Shown here: positions 52,635-61,575 of the stretch, piece after piece | Position numbering within the stretch: position 1 is the first letter of the stretch | Layout: each line of letters opens with the position of its first letter | NCBI GenBank assembly: GCA_036704045.1 | Contig: DATNQM010000036.1 | Span: 62,001-126,000 of the forward strand | Source of the DNA: Ancylothrix sp036704045 | GTDB taxonomy: Bacteria; Cyanobacteriota; Cyanobacteriia; Cyanobacteriales; Oscillatoriaceae | Direction of reading: 5' to 3' | DNA: 64,000 bases | Made by a program: the position numbers and the translations under genes | Notes under the pieces: generated by a model | Database searches by the model: none | Seen by the model: the letters and a program-made list of their open reading frames with translations, nothing else | Told to the model about the DNA's origin: nothing

Positions 52635-55286
52635 CTATAGCCAATTTCCAATTACAATAAACGGAGACCAAACCGCCGGATGAGCATAATCTTCATTATT
52701 AATTAACATTAATTGAGCTCTCCGCAAAGCCTCAGCCTTTGTAATCTCTGGTTGCCGTAATTGACGATAAAACTCTTCAATCAACGGCACGGTTGACGCA
52801 TCATTAATATACCACAAAGATGCTAAAGAACTTTTCACCCCTGCCCGCACAGCCACCCCCGCAATACCCAAAGCCGAACGATTATCACCGGCTGCCGTTT
52901 GACAAGCACTTAATGTTAGTAACTCCACAGATTGCCGAAGATTTAACCGCAATAAACGGTCAATTTCCTCCACAGAAATTGGCATATCATAAGCCAACAA
53001 AAATGTACTAGCCGGATCTACTCCAAACTTTCCATGCGTAGCCAAATGTACAATAGGATAAACACCTTCTGCCAACTTAGTTTGCAAATTGGCTAACGTA
53101 AACTCCTCATCTAAAAGACTTTTTCCTCCCAAAATTTTCTCAACCCCACTAACCTCAGCCTCCACATTACTCAACGCAGCAAAAGGAGGTTTTGCCACTG
53201 TCAAACCTGCCATCAAAGCCTCTAAATTTTGACGATCTAAAGGTAAGGAAGCCGTCAAACTTAAACTAGCCGTTGTCGAAATTGCATATTTTTCAATAAA
53301 AAATCCCTCCCCATCATGCAGCGCCGCCATAGGAATTTGTCGCAAAACTCCATCATTTACAAAAACTAAAGTCTTCGGTTTTCCCTTAGCCAAATCAGCC
53401 TCAAGAGGACGAATTAACATATCATAAATTTTCTGAGATTGCGTTAAATATTCATTTGTACTTCTCCTTTCCAAACCACTCCGTAAAGCATTAATTTCTT
53501 TCACAATCACCTCTTCTTTCACCGGCACTCGGAAATTTTTAAGCGTTCCATTCGCCAATTCCAAAATCATATAAGTCTGATTTGGCAAAATTACCGAGTA
53601 AACAATTGCCGCCGATTTATCAACTAATTGACCATCTTTTTTGACCGTATCTTGCGCCACCTCCACACACTCATCTCCAAAAAAGTTTTGCAACTCTGCT
53701 AACTTTAATAAATCCAAAACATCCAACGCCTTCCTAACATTTTGTTGATTATTTGTTTCCAGAGAACCTTCAAAACTCAACAACAAATCAATAAACTCTC
53801 TATACACCGGCTCAACGGAATCTCTAAAATCAAACTGCAAATCTTTATTCGCCGCCACCATGTCACCCCTAATACTTTCGAGCGTAGCAATAGCCTGCTC
53901 AAAACTTAATTTTGCCCCTACAATTTCTCCCTTTTTTCTCAACAAACGCGCCCCTTGCCACTGCCATAAATAGAGACTTTCAGCCGCTCTCACTTCCTGC
54001 GCCGCCAACTGCGCCAAACGAGTAAACTCCATCGCTTTTTCATCATTATTTTTTCCCCTTTCATAAAGCTTTCCTAATTCCCCTAAAGCAAAAGATTCTG
54101 CTCGCCGATCAACCACCTTTCTTGACACCTCCATAGCCTCATTTAAAATCCCCAAAGCTTCCAGAGAAAAAACCTTTCCCCCATAACTAATTTGATTTGC
54201 TACCTCAATAAATCCAAAAGCCTTATCCCTAGAAGCCGGTAAAGCCCTTAAAATTTCCAAAGCCTTGTTACGATTTTGCTGCAAATTATTAGGATCAGGT
54301 TCGTGAAACTTTTGCAAAAAATTGTTATATCCAAACAGCGCCCGCACCTCAGAAAAACCTCCCAATAACTTACTGTTTTGGAGATTTGTTTCAAAAACTT
54401 CTGCTGCTGAAAGCAAATCATTTTTAACTAACTCTTTCAACTTTTCCTCTTCCTTATCATCCCCTTCTAATCGCGCCGATTTCGCTTGAAATGTATATCT
54501 CTCCACCCGTTTAATATAGACATTTCCTAAATTATTTAAAAGCGTAGAAACAAAAATCTTTTGATTTAATTCTTGCGCCAGCTTTAAACCTTGTTTATAA
54601 TAGTCAATAGCTACCTTGTAATCACCAGAAACCGAAAAAGCATTTCCCAAAGCGCCAAGGGTAGCCGCCTGCGTAAACTTATCATTTTTAGCTAAATCCA
54701 AAGCAGTTTTTAAAAAATCAATTGCCCGTTTATTTTGACCCAAATCACTATAAGCCTGCCCCTGCTCAATTCGGATTTTTGCTAATAAAACTTTGTCTTC
54801 CTCCGAATCTAAATTTCTATAAAAATCAGCCGCCAGATTCCAAACTTTAATAGCCTCTGATAACTCACCTACCTGCCGGTAAGCCAACCCCAAATTACGA
54901 TAAATAACCGCTCTATCCTTTGCACCCAAATCATTACGCTCAAGAGCATTTTTCCAAATAGAAATTGCTCCTAAATAATCTCCTTTTTCGTATAAATCAA
55001 TACCTTGATGAACAAAAACCGGCACATCTTGACCTTTCACCGGCATCTCAACCAAAACCACACTCAAAAAACCCACAAAAAATAAAACAATCACCAACCT
55101 AGAAAACTTAAAAAACCTATAGGCAAAAATCGATAGACAAACTTGAGTTACTTTTTTAACAAAACTTAAGTCGATGGCTTTAAAAATAAATCTATTTTTA
55201 AAAAATTCCCATTCTTTAATTTTTATAAAACCTAAAAAAAATTGTAAAAATCGCCAAAAATGTCTCCACAAAATCTTAATTATCAT
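52635..55286 (-). CDS. TPR-CHAT protein (caspase-like protease family)
   Basis: An 883-residue protein. The N-terminus contains a hydrophobic segment (LVIVLFFVGFLSVVLV) ending in a signal-like stretch, so the rest probably lies outside the cytoplasm. At least five TPR units follow (AISIWKNALERND, AVIYRNLGLAYRQVGELSEA, AIDFLKTALDLAKND, AIDYYKQGLKLAQEL), then helices, then a CHAT domain at ~620-883. The catalytic dyad is His751 in HLATHGKF and Cys795 in LLTLSACQTAAGDNRSALG. CHAT enzymes are peptidases related to caspases and separase. The exact start is uncertain: the first ~45 codons may be untranslated. It starts 22 bp after the TpsA-like stop. Confidence 0.9.
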   Translation of the reverse strand: MIIKILWRHFWRFLQFFLGFIKIKEWEFFKNRFIFKAIDLSFVKKVTQVCLSIFAYRFFKFSRLVIVLFFVGFLSVVLVEMPVKGQDVPVFVHQGIDLYEKGDYLGAISIWKNALERNDLGAKDRAVIYRNLGLAYRQVGELSEAIKVWNLAADFYRNLDSEEDKVLLAKIRIEQGQAYSDLGQNKRAIDFLKTALDLAKNDKFTQAATLGALGNAFSVSGDYKVAIDYYKQGLKLAQELNQKIFVSTLLNNLGNVYIKRVERYTFQAKSARLEGDDKEEEKLKELVKNDLLSAAEVFETNLQNSKLLGGFSEVRALFGYNNFLQKFHEPDPNNLQQNRNKALEILRALPASRDKAFGFIEVANQISYGGKVFSLEALGILNEAMEVSRKVVDRRAESFALGELGKLYERGKNNDEKAMEFTRLAQLAAQEVRAAESLYLWQWQGARLLRKKGEIVGAKLSFEQAIATLESIRGDMVAANKDLQFDFRDSVEPVYREFIDLLLSFEGSLETNNQQNVRKALDVLDLLKLAELQNFFGDECVEVAQDTVKKDGQLVDKSAAIVYSVILPNQTYMILELANGTLKNFRVPVKEEVIVKEINALRSGLERRSTNEYLTQSQKIYDMLIRPLEADLAKGKPKTLVFVNDGVLRQIPMAALHDGEGFFIEKYAISTTASLSLTASLPLDRQNLEALMAGLTVAKPPFAALSNVEAEVSGVEKILGGKSLLDEEFTLANLQTKLAEGVYPIVHLATHGKFGVDPASTFLLAYDMPISVEEIDRLLRLNLRQSVELLTLSACQTAAGDNRSALGIAGVAVRAGVKSSLASLWYINDASTVPLIEEFYRQLRQPEITKAEALRRAQLMLINNEDYAHPAVWSPFIVIGNWL

Positions 55287-55307
55287 CCTATTTTTCCTAA
55301 AAAAACT

Positions 55308-58004
55308 CTATTTTTCAACACAAAAAACATCCCTAACCGTCACCCCAGGATTTTGCGGCAAAAGCCCCAACAAAAGCCTACCATCCCCAGTTTTAATCAA
55401 ACCCTGAGCCTCCTGAATAGGATCACCCAACTGCCAACCTTTCCCCGGCAAATTTAACAGCCTATCACCCCTAGAAACCTCACCAGAAAAACCCTCAACC
55501 CCCAAAACATCAAACCGGCCATTAACCCGCTCAAAAGGAGTCACCGGCACCCCACCAGTACCAGAAACAGTAAAACTCCCCCGTTGTTCATTGCGCCTAG
55601 AAATACAACTATTTGCCACCAACTTCTCAGAAGAAACAAACTCACTCGATAAAGGAGTCAGCGTATTATCTAACTGAGTATCAGGCGTTTTAATCTCCAC
55701 AACCCCACTAATTCCCCGTTCAGAAGAAGCAGTAATCAAACTATTAGGCGACAGAAAAATTCCCTGAGTATTAATTAAAATATTACCCCCCCGACCTTGA
55801 AAAGCATTAGCCACAATATCGCTATTTTCCAAAGCCGTAACCGTATCCGCATTAATAGTAATATTCCCCCCATTACCAGACCCCCCAGCCTCCGTAGAAA
55901 TTTGACTATTTTGCCGCAGCTGTAACTGTTGAGTTTCGAGAAGAATATTACCCCCCTCACCCGAAGCAGTAGCCGCCGTAAAAAAAGCATTATCTAAGCT
56001 AACTTTAACCGCCTCAATTTGCAAATTTCCCGCATTTCCGATCCCAGACCCATTAACCTGAATTTGACCTTGATTTTTAACAATTAACTCAGAAGTTTTC
56101 AAAACCAAATCACCCGCCTCGCCCTCCCCAGTCGTAAAAGCAGAAATAGAACTACGAACCCTACCTTCTCGCACTTCGTTAGTCAAACCCAAACTTTCCA
56201 AACCCGTATTATTAGAAACCCCAAAACCACTAATTTCCAAAGACTCCGAAGCATTAACCCTCAACGAACCCGCAGACCCCTCTCCTCCCGTTGCGGCCGA
56301 AACTTGCGCCCCATCACGCACCACCAAACGTTGCGTATTTACCGCCAAATTTCCGGCCGCCGCCTTACCCTGCTGACCGGCCACAATCAAAAGCGAAGAC
56401 GACGTAAACAACCCACTCAACCACCGGCCATCCCTCGAAATTCCCCCTAACTCAATATCCTCAGCATTCACCGTCAAATCCCCACTTTGACCGGCCCCCG
56501 AAGCCGCCGCCGAAATTTGCGTCCCATTCAGCACCCGCAAAACTTTAGTATTTACAATTAAATCGCCTGCATTAGCCGCCCCCAGTGTTGTCGTAAACAA
56601 ACCCCCCGGCACAGGATAGCCGACCGGCACCCCGTCAAGTTCCACCGACTCCCTCGCATTCACAGTCAAACTTCCACCAGTTCCGGTTGCCGTAGAAGAA
56701 GGAGATGTTGTAATTACACCCCCATCATTAACCCTTAAATTACCAGTATTAATCACAATATTTCCCGATTGTCCAATTCCCACCGTTCCATTATTAATTA
56801 ATGTATTTCGCAACACCGACATCGATTCACTAGCATTAAAATTCATATTTCCACCCGCTCCATTTGCCAGGGCTATCGACAATAAAACAGCCCCATCTCT
56901 CACCGTAAAATTTCGACTATTAACATTAATTTCTCCCGCATTTCCCGACTCCAAGCTTAAACTAAATAAACCATTTCCATTATCAACTTGGGGGTTAAAA
57001 GTTCCCGACAATAATTTTGCAATAATATCCGTATTTCCAGGCCCAATAATTTCAACTTTATCGCCACTAATATTAATATTTCCCGCCGCCCCCGCGCCAA
57101 AAGTAGAAGACGATAACAACGCCCCTTCAGAAAGCGTTAATTGATTACCAACAATATTAATACCTTGGCCTGAATTTTCACCCAAAGTATTTGTTAAAAC
57201 TTGAGAATTGCCACTAATATTTATTGTATTTCCTTGCAGTTGAATTGCACCGCCACCGCTACCACTGGTATTTAAAACAGCACCATTTGATAACAAAATA
57301 TCTCCAGAACCCAGTTCAATATTTCCTCCTGGGGTTGTCAGTTTGCCACCATCAATAAAAATATTGCCACCCACCAGAGAAATTTTTTGTCCCGCCCCCA
57401 CCTCTAACTGCGAACCCTGAACCCGAATAGATCCAGCATTGGAACCCAACCCCAACCCCACCGGCACACTCACCGTTAAAATTGGTTCCGTTGCACTTGC
57501 TTTAACCCCAAACTCTCCCCCATCAGCAAAATTAAAACTCTCAGCAGTAGTAGTCAAAAATGACCCCCGCACATCTAAACGCCCATTAGGGCCAAAAACA
57601 ACACCATTTGGGTTAAGCAAAAATAAATTAGCATTGCCCGTGACTCCCAGCGTGCCAAAAATATTAGATACAGAAGAGCCTGTGACTCGTGTAAAAATAT
57701 TTTCAACATTATTGGGGTTAGCGAAATAAACAGCACTTCCTTCGCCCACATTAAATTGCTCAAAACTGTGGAATAAATTTATTCCCCGCAAAGCACCCCC
57801 ATCAATGCGGTCAATAGTTTGACCATTAAACTCCACATCCCCTCTAACCGTAGAAATTTCTCCTCCCAGAGTTCCATCAGGGATAATTTGGGCCTTTACT
57901 ACTACCGGCCACAACAATAAAGCAAAAAATATTAATAATTCTTTATATTGGCACTTAGGAAAGAGAAAAGGATTTTTTGGCGATTTAGCGTGGTTTTCAG
58001 GCAT
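55308..58004 (-). CDS. Filamentous hemagglutinin-type two-partner secretion exoprotein (TpsA)
   Basis: An 898-residue exported protein. A signal sequence (LLIFFALLLWPVVVKA) precedes the TPS domain: GGEISTVRGDVEFNGQTIDR, GINLFHSFEQFNVGEGSAVY, and the conserved NLFLLNPNGVVFGPNGRLDV. The rest is a repetitive beta-helix rich in Gly, Asn and Ser with recurring GNI/GNL motifs (GAAGNINISGDKVEI, GEAGDLVLKTSELIV). A C-terminal cysteine stretch (VRDVFCVEK) is typical of these cyanobacterial proteins. The TpsB transporter needed for secretion is not adjacent. It is the first gene of the set that continues with the TPR-CHAT protein. Confidence 0.9.
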   Translation of the reverse strand: MPENHAKSPKNPFLFPKCQYKELLIFFALLLWPVVVKAQIIPDGTLGGEISTVRGDVEFNGQTIDRIDGGALRGINLFHSFEQFNVGEGSAVYFANPNNVENIFTRVTGSSVSNIFGTLGVTGNANLFLLNPNGVVFGPNGRLDVRGSFLTTTAESFNFADGGEFGVKASATEPILTVSVPVGLGLGSNAGSIRVQGSQLEVGAGQKISLVGGNIFIDGGKLTTPGGNIELGSGDILLSNGAVLNTSGSGGGAIQLQGNTINISGNSQVLTNTLGENSGQGINIVGNQLTLSEGALLSSSTFGAGAAGNINISGDKVEIIGPGNTDIIAKLLSGTFNPQVDNGNGLFSLSLESGNAGEINVNSRNFTVRDGAVLLSIALANGAGGNMNFNASESMSVLRNTLINNGTVGIGQSGNIVINTGNLRVNDGGVITTSPSSTATGTGGSLTVNARESVELDGVPVGYPVPGGLFTTTLGAANAGDLIVNTKVLRVLNGTQISAAASGAGQSGDLTVNAEDIELGGISRDGRWLSGLFTSSSLLIVAGQQGKAAAGNLAVNTQRLVVRDGAQVSAATGGEGSAGSLRVNASESLEISGFGVSNNTGLESLGLTNEVREGRVRSSISAFTTGEGEAGDLVLKTSELIVKNQGQIQVNGSGIGNAGNLQIEAVKVSLDNAFFTAATASGEGGNILLETQQLQLRQNSQISTEAGGSGNGGNITINADTVTALENSDIVANAFQGRGGNILINTQGIFLSPNSLITASSERGISGVVEIKTPDTQLDNTLTPLSSEFVSSEKLVANSCISRRNEQRGSFTVSGTGGVPVTPFERVNGRFDVLGVEGFSGEVSRGDRLLNLPGKGWQLGDPIQEAQGLIKTGDGRLLLGLLPQNPGVTVRDVFCVEK

Positions 58005-58153
58005 GGCGGCGGTATTTTTTGCAAAGGGGAGTGCTTAAGTATTTGTACTTTTATATACTAGAGTTAACAAAAAGATAAAAATATCGGTGGTAGGCAAAGA
58101 GGCACCCCTCCGGGCTTGGGAAAACTACATAAATCAAAACGGCAAATAAAAGC

Positions 58154-59866
58154 ATGGCTAAGCAGAAATTTACAACACGCACCCAAGATAGCTCAGCAGA
58201 GATAAAAAAATACGATGCCGAAGTAATACGCCAGTATTACCGCTTTCGTCCTTGGAAAGTAATTGGGCGAGCGATAAAAATCATTTGGTTTTTCACCGGC
58301 TTTGTATTAGGAATGTGGCAAGACAGCCGACAACACCAAGAACTCGAACACAAATCACAAAGAGCCGAACAACTACGGCATATTCTAACCGCCCTCGGCC
58401 CCACCGCGATCAAAGTTGGTCAAGCACTGTCTACAAGACCTGACTTAATACGCAAAGATTTTCTCGAAGAACTGGAAAAGTTACAAGATAGCCTACCGCC
58501 ATTTCCTAACGACATCGCCTTTAGGATCATCGAAACCCAACTAGGCAAGCCAGCCACAGAACTATACAGTCAGATATCAGAAAACCCGGTAGCAGCCGCA
58601 TCTTTAGGGCAAGTGTACAAAGCCAAACTCCATACGGGCGAAGACGTAGCAGTAAAAGTCCAACGACCGAATTTAAGACCAATTATTACCCTGGATCTTT
58701 ACTTAATGCGTTGGGCAGCTGGTTGGATAGCACCCTGGTTGCCCCTAAATTTAGGCCACGATCTCACTTTAATTGTTGATGAATTTGGCATCAAACTTTT
58801 TGAAGAAATCGACTATATCAACGAAGGAAGAAACGCTGAAAAATTTGCCGTTAATTTTAGCAACAACCCCCAAGTAAAAGTACCCGATATTTACTGGCGT
58901 TATAGTAGCAATAGCGTCCTGACCCTAGAGTGGATTAACGGCTTTAAATTAACAGATACAAAGCAAGTAAAAGCGGCCGGTTTAGATAGCGATACCCTCG
59001 TGAGAATAGGAGTAGAATCAGGTTTACAACAACTCCTAGAATTTGGATTTTTCCATGCCGATCCTCACCCTGGTAATTTGTTTGCCATGCCCGATGGAAG
59101 ACTGGCTTACATCGACTTCGGGATGATGGATCAACTTGAAGAATACACCAAAGAAACTCTTGTTGATTCGGTTGTACATTTAATTGACAAAAACTATGTA
59201 GCCCTGGCTGAAGATTTTGTCAAACTTGGATTTTTAACACCGGAAACCGATATCTGGCCAATAGTGCCGGCCTTAGAATCTGTGTTAGGGGACATAATTG
59301 GAGAAAGTGTTGGCAACTTTAACTTTAAAACTATCACCGACCGCTTCAGCGAATTAATGTATGATTACCCGTTCCGAGTCCCAGCAAAATTTGCCTTAAT
59401 TATCCGTTCTTTGGTAACACAAGAAGGTTTAGCCCTCACCTTAAATCGGGACTTCAAAATTGTAGAAATCGCCTATCCCTATGTAGCAAGACGCTTACTA
59501 ACCGGCGAATCATCTCAATTACGGCGCCGGTTAATAGAAGTGTTGTTTAAAAATGGTAAATTCCAATGGGAGCGCCTAGAAAACCTCATTGCTATTGCCC
59601 GTGCTGATAAAAGCTTTGACTTGCTACCCACAGCCCAGTTAGGCTTGCAGTATTTGCTTTCAGACGAAGGCAAATTTCTCCGCCATAAATTACTGGTAGC
59701 CCTCACAGAAGATGACCGCCTCCACACCGAAGAAGTGCGGCGTTTGTGGAACCTTGTTAAAGAGGACTTACAACCAAACCGCCTATTCAGTGCCGCCTTA
59801 GTCGCCTTAGCCGAATTTGGCAGCGAAGGTGCCGCCGCAATTTTGCCGGCACTCACTCGTTCTTAA
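58154..59866 (+). CDS. ABC1/AarF/UbiB family atypical kinase
   Basis: A 570-residue protein of the UbiB/ABC1K family, which is linked to quinone and prenyl-lipid metabolism in plastids and cyanobacteria. Signatures are the KxGQ motif in TAIKVGQALSTRPDLI, AASLGQVYKAKL (Ala-rich nucleotide loop), VAVKVQRPNL with the catalytic Lys, and FFHADPHPGNLFAMPDGRLA followed by YIDFGMM (metal Asp). The C-terminal ~150 residues are helical. It diverges from the TpsA-like gene and is followed by a small membrane-protein gene 45 bp downstream. Confidence 0.92.
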   Translation: MAKQKFTTRTQDSSAEIKKYDAEVIRQYYRFRPWKVIGRAIKIIWFFTGFVLGMWQDSRQHQELEHKSQRAEQLRHILTALGPTAIKVGQALSTRPDLIRKDFLEELEKLQDSLPPFPNDIAFRIIETQLGKPATELYSQISENPVAAASLGQVYKAKLHTGEDVAVKVQRPNLRPIITLDLYLMRWAAGWIAPWLPLNLGHDLTLIVDEFGIKLFEEIDYINEGRNAEKFAVNFSNNPQVKVPDIYWRYSSNSVLTLEWINGFKLTDTKQVKAAGLDSDTLVRIGVESGLQQLLEFGFFHADPHPGNLFAMPDGRLAYIDFGMMDQLEEYTKETLVDSVVHLIDKNYVALAEDFVKLGFLTPETDIWPIVPALESVLGDIIGESVGNFNFKTITDRFSELMYDYPFRVPAKFALIIRSLVTQEGLALTLNRDFKIVEIAYPYVARRLLTGESSQLRRRLIEVLFKNGKFQWERLENLIAIARADKSFDLLPTAQLGLQYLLSDEGKFLRHKLLVALTEDDRLHTEEVRRLWNLVKEDLQPNRLFSAALVALAEFGSEGAAAILPALTRS

Positions 59867-59911
59867 ATTAGGCAAAATCTCTATTTTTTTACAACACCCA
59901 GGAGTCCATTT

Positions 59912-60292
59912 GTGTACTACTACTATTACATTCCAGAACCACCCTACTTTTTATTTGTAGCTAGTTTGTTGGCCGGTATAGCTGCCGGTGCAGCCTTTGA
60001 TAAAACCCTCCGCCAATTAGTGCAAGAATGGTCAAAAAATCGCTCTACTAAAACCCTAAGAAGTCTCCAAGGAACTCAACTTTTAACGCCATTTTTAGGC
60101 ATATCGGGCGGTATTGCAGTATTTTTAGCTTCTGGATTACAAGTATTTGGAATTCCTGGCAAATTCGCCTACTTTGTTTCCGTTTTACTCACCCTTTTAG
60201 TTGCTCGTTTAGTTTGGTCACAATTAGGGCGAGTTTTAGCAGAATTAGAGCGCGGCGGTTCGGAAGCTCTCGACCTCGACTCCATGCGTTAA
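59912..60292 (+). CDS. Hypothetical membrane protein, cyanobacterial
   Basis: A 126-residue protein starting (M)YYYYYIPEPPYFLFVASLLA. It has two or three hydrophobic segments (FLFVASLLAGIAAGAAF, FLGISGGIAVFLASGLQVFG, FAYFVSVLLTLLVARLV) and a charged C-terminus (AELERGGSEALDLDSMR). The GTG start is supported by CAGGAG seven bases upstream. It probably shares a transcript with the UbiB-like gene. No family function is known to me. Confidence 0.7.
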   Translation: MYYYYYIPEPPYFLFVASLLAGIAAGAAFDKTLRQLVQEWSKNRSTKTLRSLQGTQLLTPFLGISGGIAVFLASGLQVFGIPGKFAYFVSVLLTLLVARLVWSQLGRVLAELERGGSEALDLDSMR

Positions 60293-60343
60293 ATGTAAGT
60301 TTTTTTTAAAAAACAAAGGGCATTGCCCAAGCTAAGCGCAATT

Positions 60344-60372
60344 TAGGGGGGAAACAAAATCTCCCCTTTTTA
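60344..60372 (+). terminator. Probable terminator
   Basis: AGGGGGGA pairs imperfectly with TCTCCCCT around a short A-rich loop, followed by five T residues. It would end the UbiB-like and membrane-protein transcript. Confidence 0.45.
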
Positions 60373-60426
60373 AGGGGGTTGAGGCTCAATTTTATATAGA
60401 ATTAGTAGATATTTCTCAAGGATTAA

Positions 60427-61428
60427 ATGGAGGTTATGAAACCACAAATTGTTGGTATGCTGACAAGCTACGTTACCCTAGGTCAAAACGAACCCCTTGC
60501 CAAGGCTCAAAGTGATTGGTTATGGCATCAAACACCGCAAAGTTTTGGGCAATGGGGAAATTTACAAATGATAGCAAATGCGCCAAATCCTGATTTTTTG
60601 CTGCTATATAATTTTGAATTTCCTAAACTTTATCCGCCTACAAAAAAACAACGTTTAAAGTCTTTTTTTACTAAAGGTTGGAAACCGGCCCCTAGTCGAG
60701 ATGAAGAAGTTTTACCTTTATTTCGTGGCGTTCCCAAAGAGCGAATTATTTCTTTATGGCGGGAACCACCTTTAGATGAATATGTGGAGATTTATAAAAG
60801 AAATTATGAAGTTTCTAGCAAATATTGTGGTTATGTTTCCGCACCCGATGATTTAGCTCCTAATCCTGATTATATGCCGGCAATTTGGTATCATGGTAAT
60901 TCTTTTAGAGAGCTAAATGAAATGCCGGCACCGGCAAAAATTAAAGCTTGTTCGTGGATTACATCGGGTATAGATCGCAGTCACAATCACCGGCAACGTT
61001 TAGAATTTCTTAAAACTGCACAAGAACAACAATTAAATTTTGATTTGTATGGTCGCAATTTGCCGGTGTGGGCAAAAAATAATGGCGCTCTCAGTAATAA
61101 GTGGCACGCGATGGCTCCCTATTATTACAATCTAGCCATAGAAAATTATGCCGGTAATTCTTGGTATGTGACAGAGAAATTATGGGATGCTTTACTAGCG
61201 TGGTGTTTACCTATTTATTATGGCGGGCCGGCGGCAGATAAGCTATTACCAAAAGGCAGTTTTATTCGTCTTCCTAGCTTAGACCAAAAAGGTATTGATT
61301 TTATTGAAGAAGTGATTAAAACTCCTGATTTGTGGCATGATTCTTTGCCGGCTATTGCTGAAGCAAGACAAGTTATTTTACACGAATTGAATCTTTTAAA
61401 TTGGCTTTCTCATCATTTGTCTTTTTGA
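60427..61428 (+). CDS. GT10 family fucosyltransferase-like protein
   Basis: A 333-residue glycosyltransferase. The family signature occurs as YYYNLAIENYAGNSWYVTEK followed by LWDALLAWCLPIYYGGP, matching the GDP-fucose binding motif of alpha-1,3/1,4-fucosyltransferases. SWITSGIDRSHNHRQRLEFL and LNFDLYGRNLPVW lie upstream of it. There is no membrane anchor, as in bacterial GT10 enzymes. It would fucosylate a surface glycan. The AAGGA upstream favours the first ATG. It stands alone between a terminator and a dispersed repeat. Confidence 0.86.
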   Translation: MEVMKPQIVGMLTSYVTLGQNEPLAKAQSDWLWHQTPQSFGQWGNLQMIANAPNPDFLLLYNFEFPKLYPPTKKQRLKSFFTKGWKPAPSRDEEVLPLFRGVPKERIISLWREPPLDEYVEIYKRNYEVSSKYCGYVSAPDDLAPNPDYMPAIWYHGNSFRELNEMPAPAKIKACSWITSGIDRSHNHRQRLEFLKTAQEQQLNFDLYGRNLPVWAKNNGALSNKWHAMAPYYYNLAIENYAGNSWYVTEKLWDALLAWCLPIYYGGPAADKLLPKGSFIRLPSLDQKGIDFIEEVIKTPDLWHDSLPAIAEARQVILHELNLLNWLSHHLSF

Positions 61429-61440
61429 TGATATTTTGGT

Positions 61441-61488
61441 TTTTTTTCACACAGAGAGCGCAGAGGTGACACAGAGGACACAGAGGGT
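61441..61488 (-). repeat. CTCTGTGT-type dispersed intergenic repeat, copy 2
   Basis: Read on the minus strand it consists of CTCTGTGT/CTCTGCG units and ends CTCTGTGTGAAAAAAA, like the copy at 22771-22820. It lies downstream of the ABC exporter in the sense direction. Confidence 0.6.
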
Positions 61489-61575
61489 AGTGTCTTTTTT
61501 ATGGTTTTTTTGGAAGGGATTTTTGGGTTTTTGTTGTCACATAGAGGTTGTTTTTTGGGGATGATTTGGTGGGTT

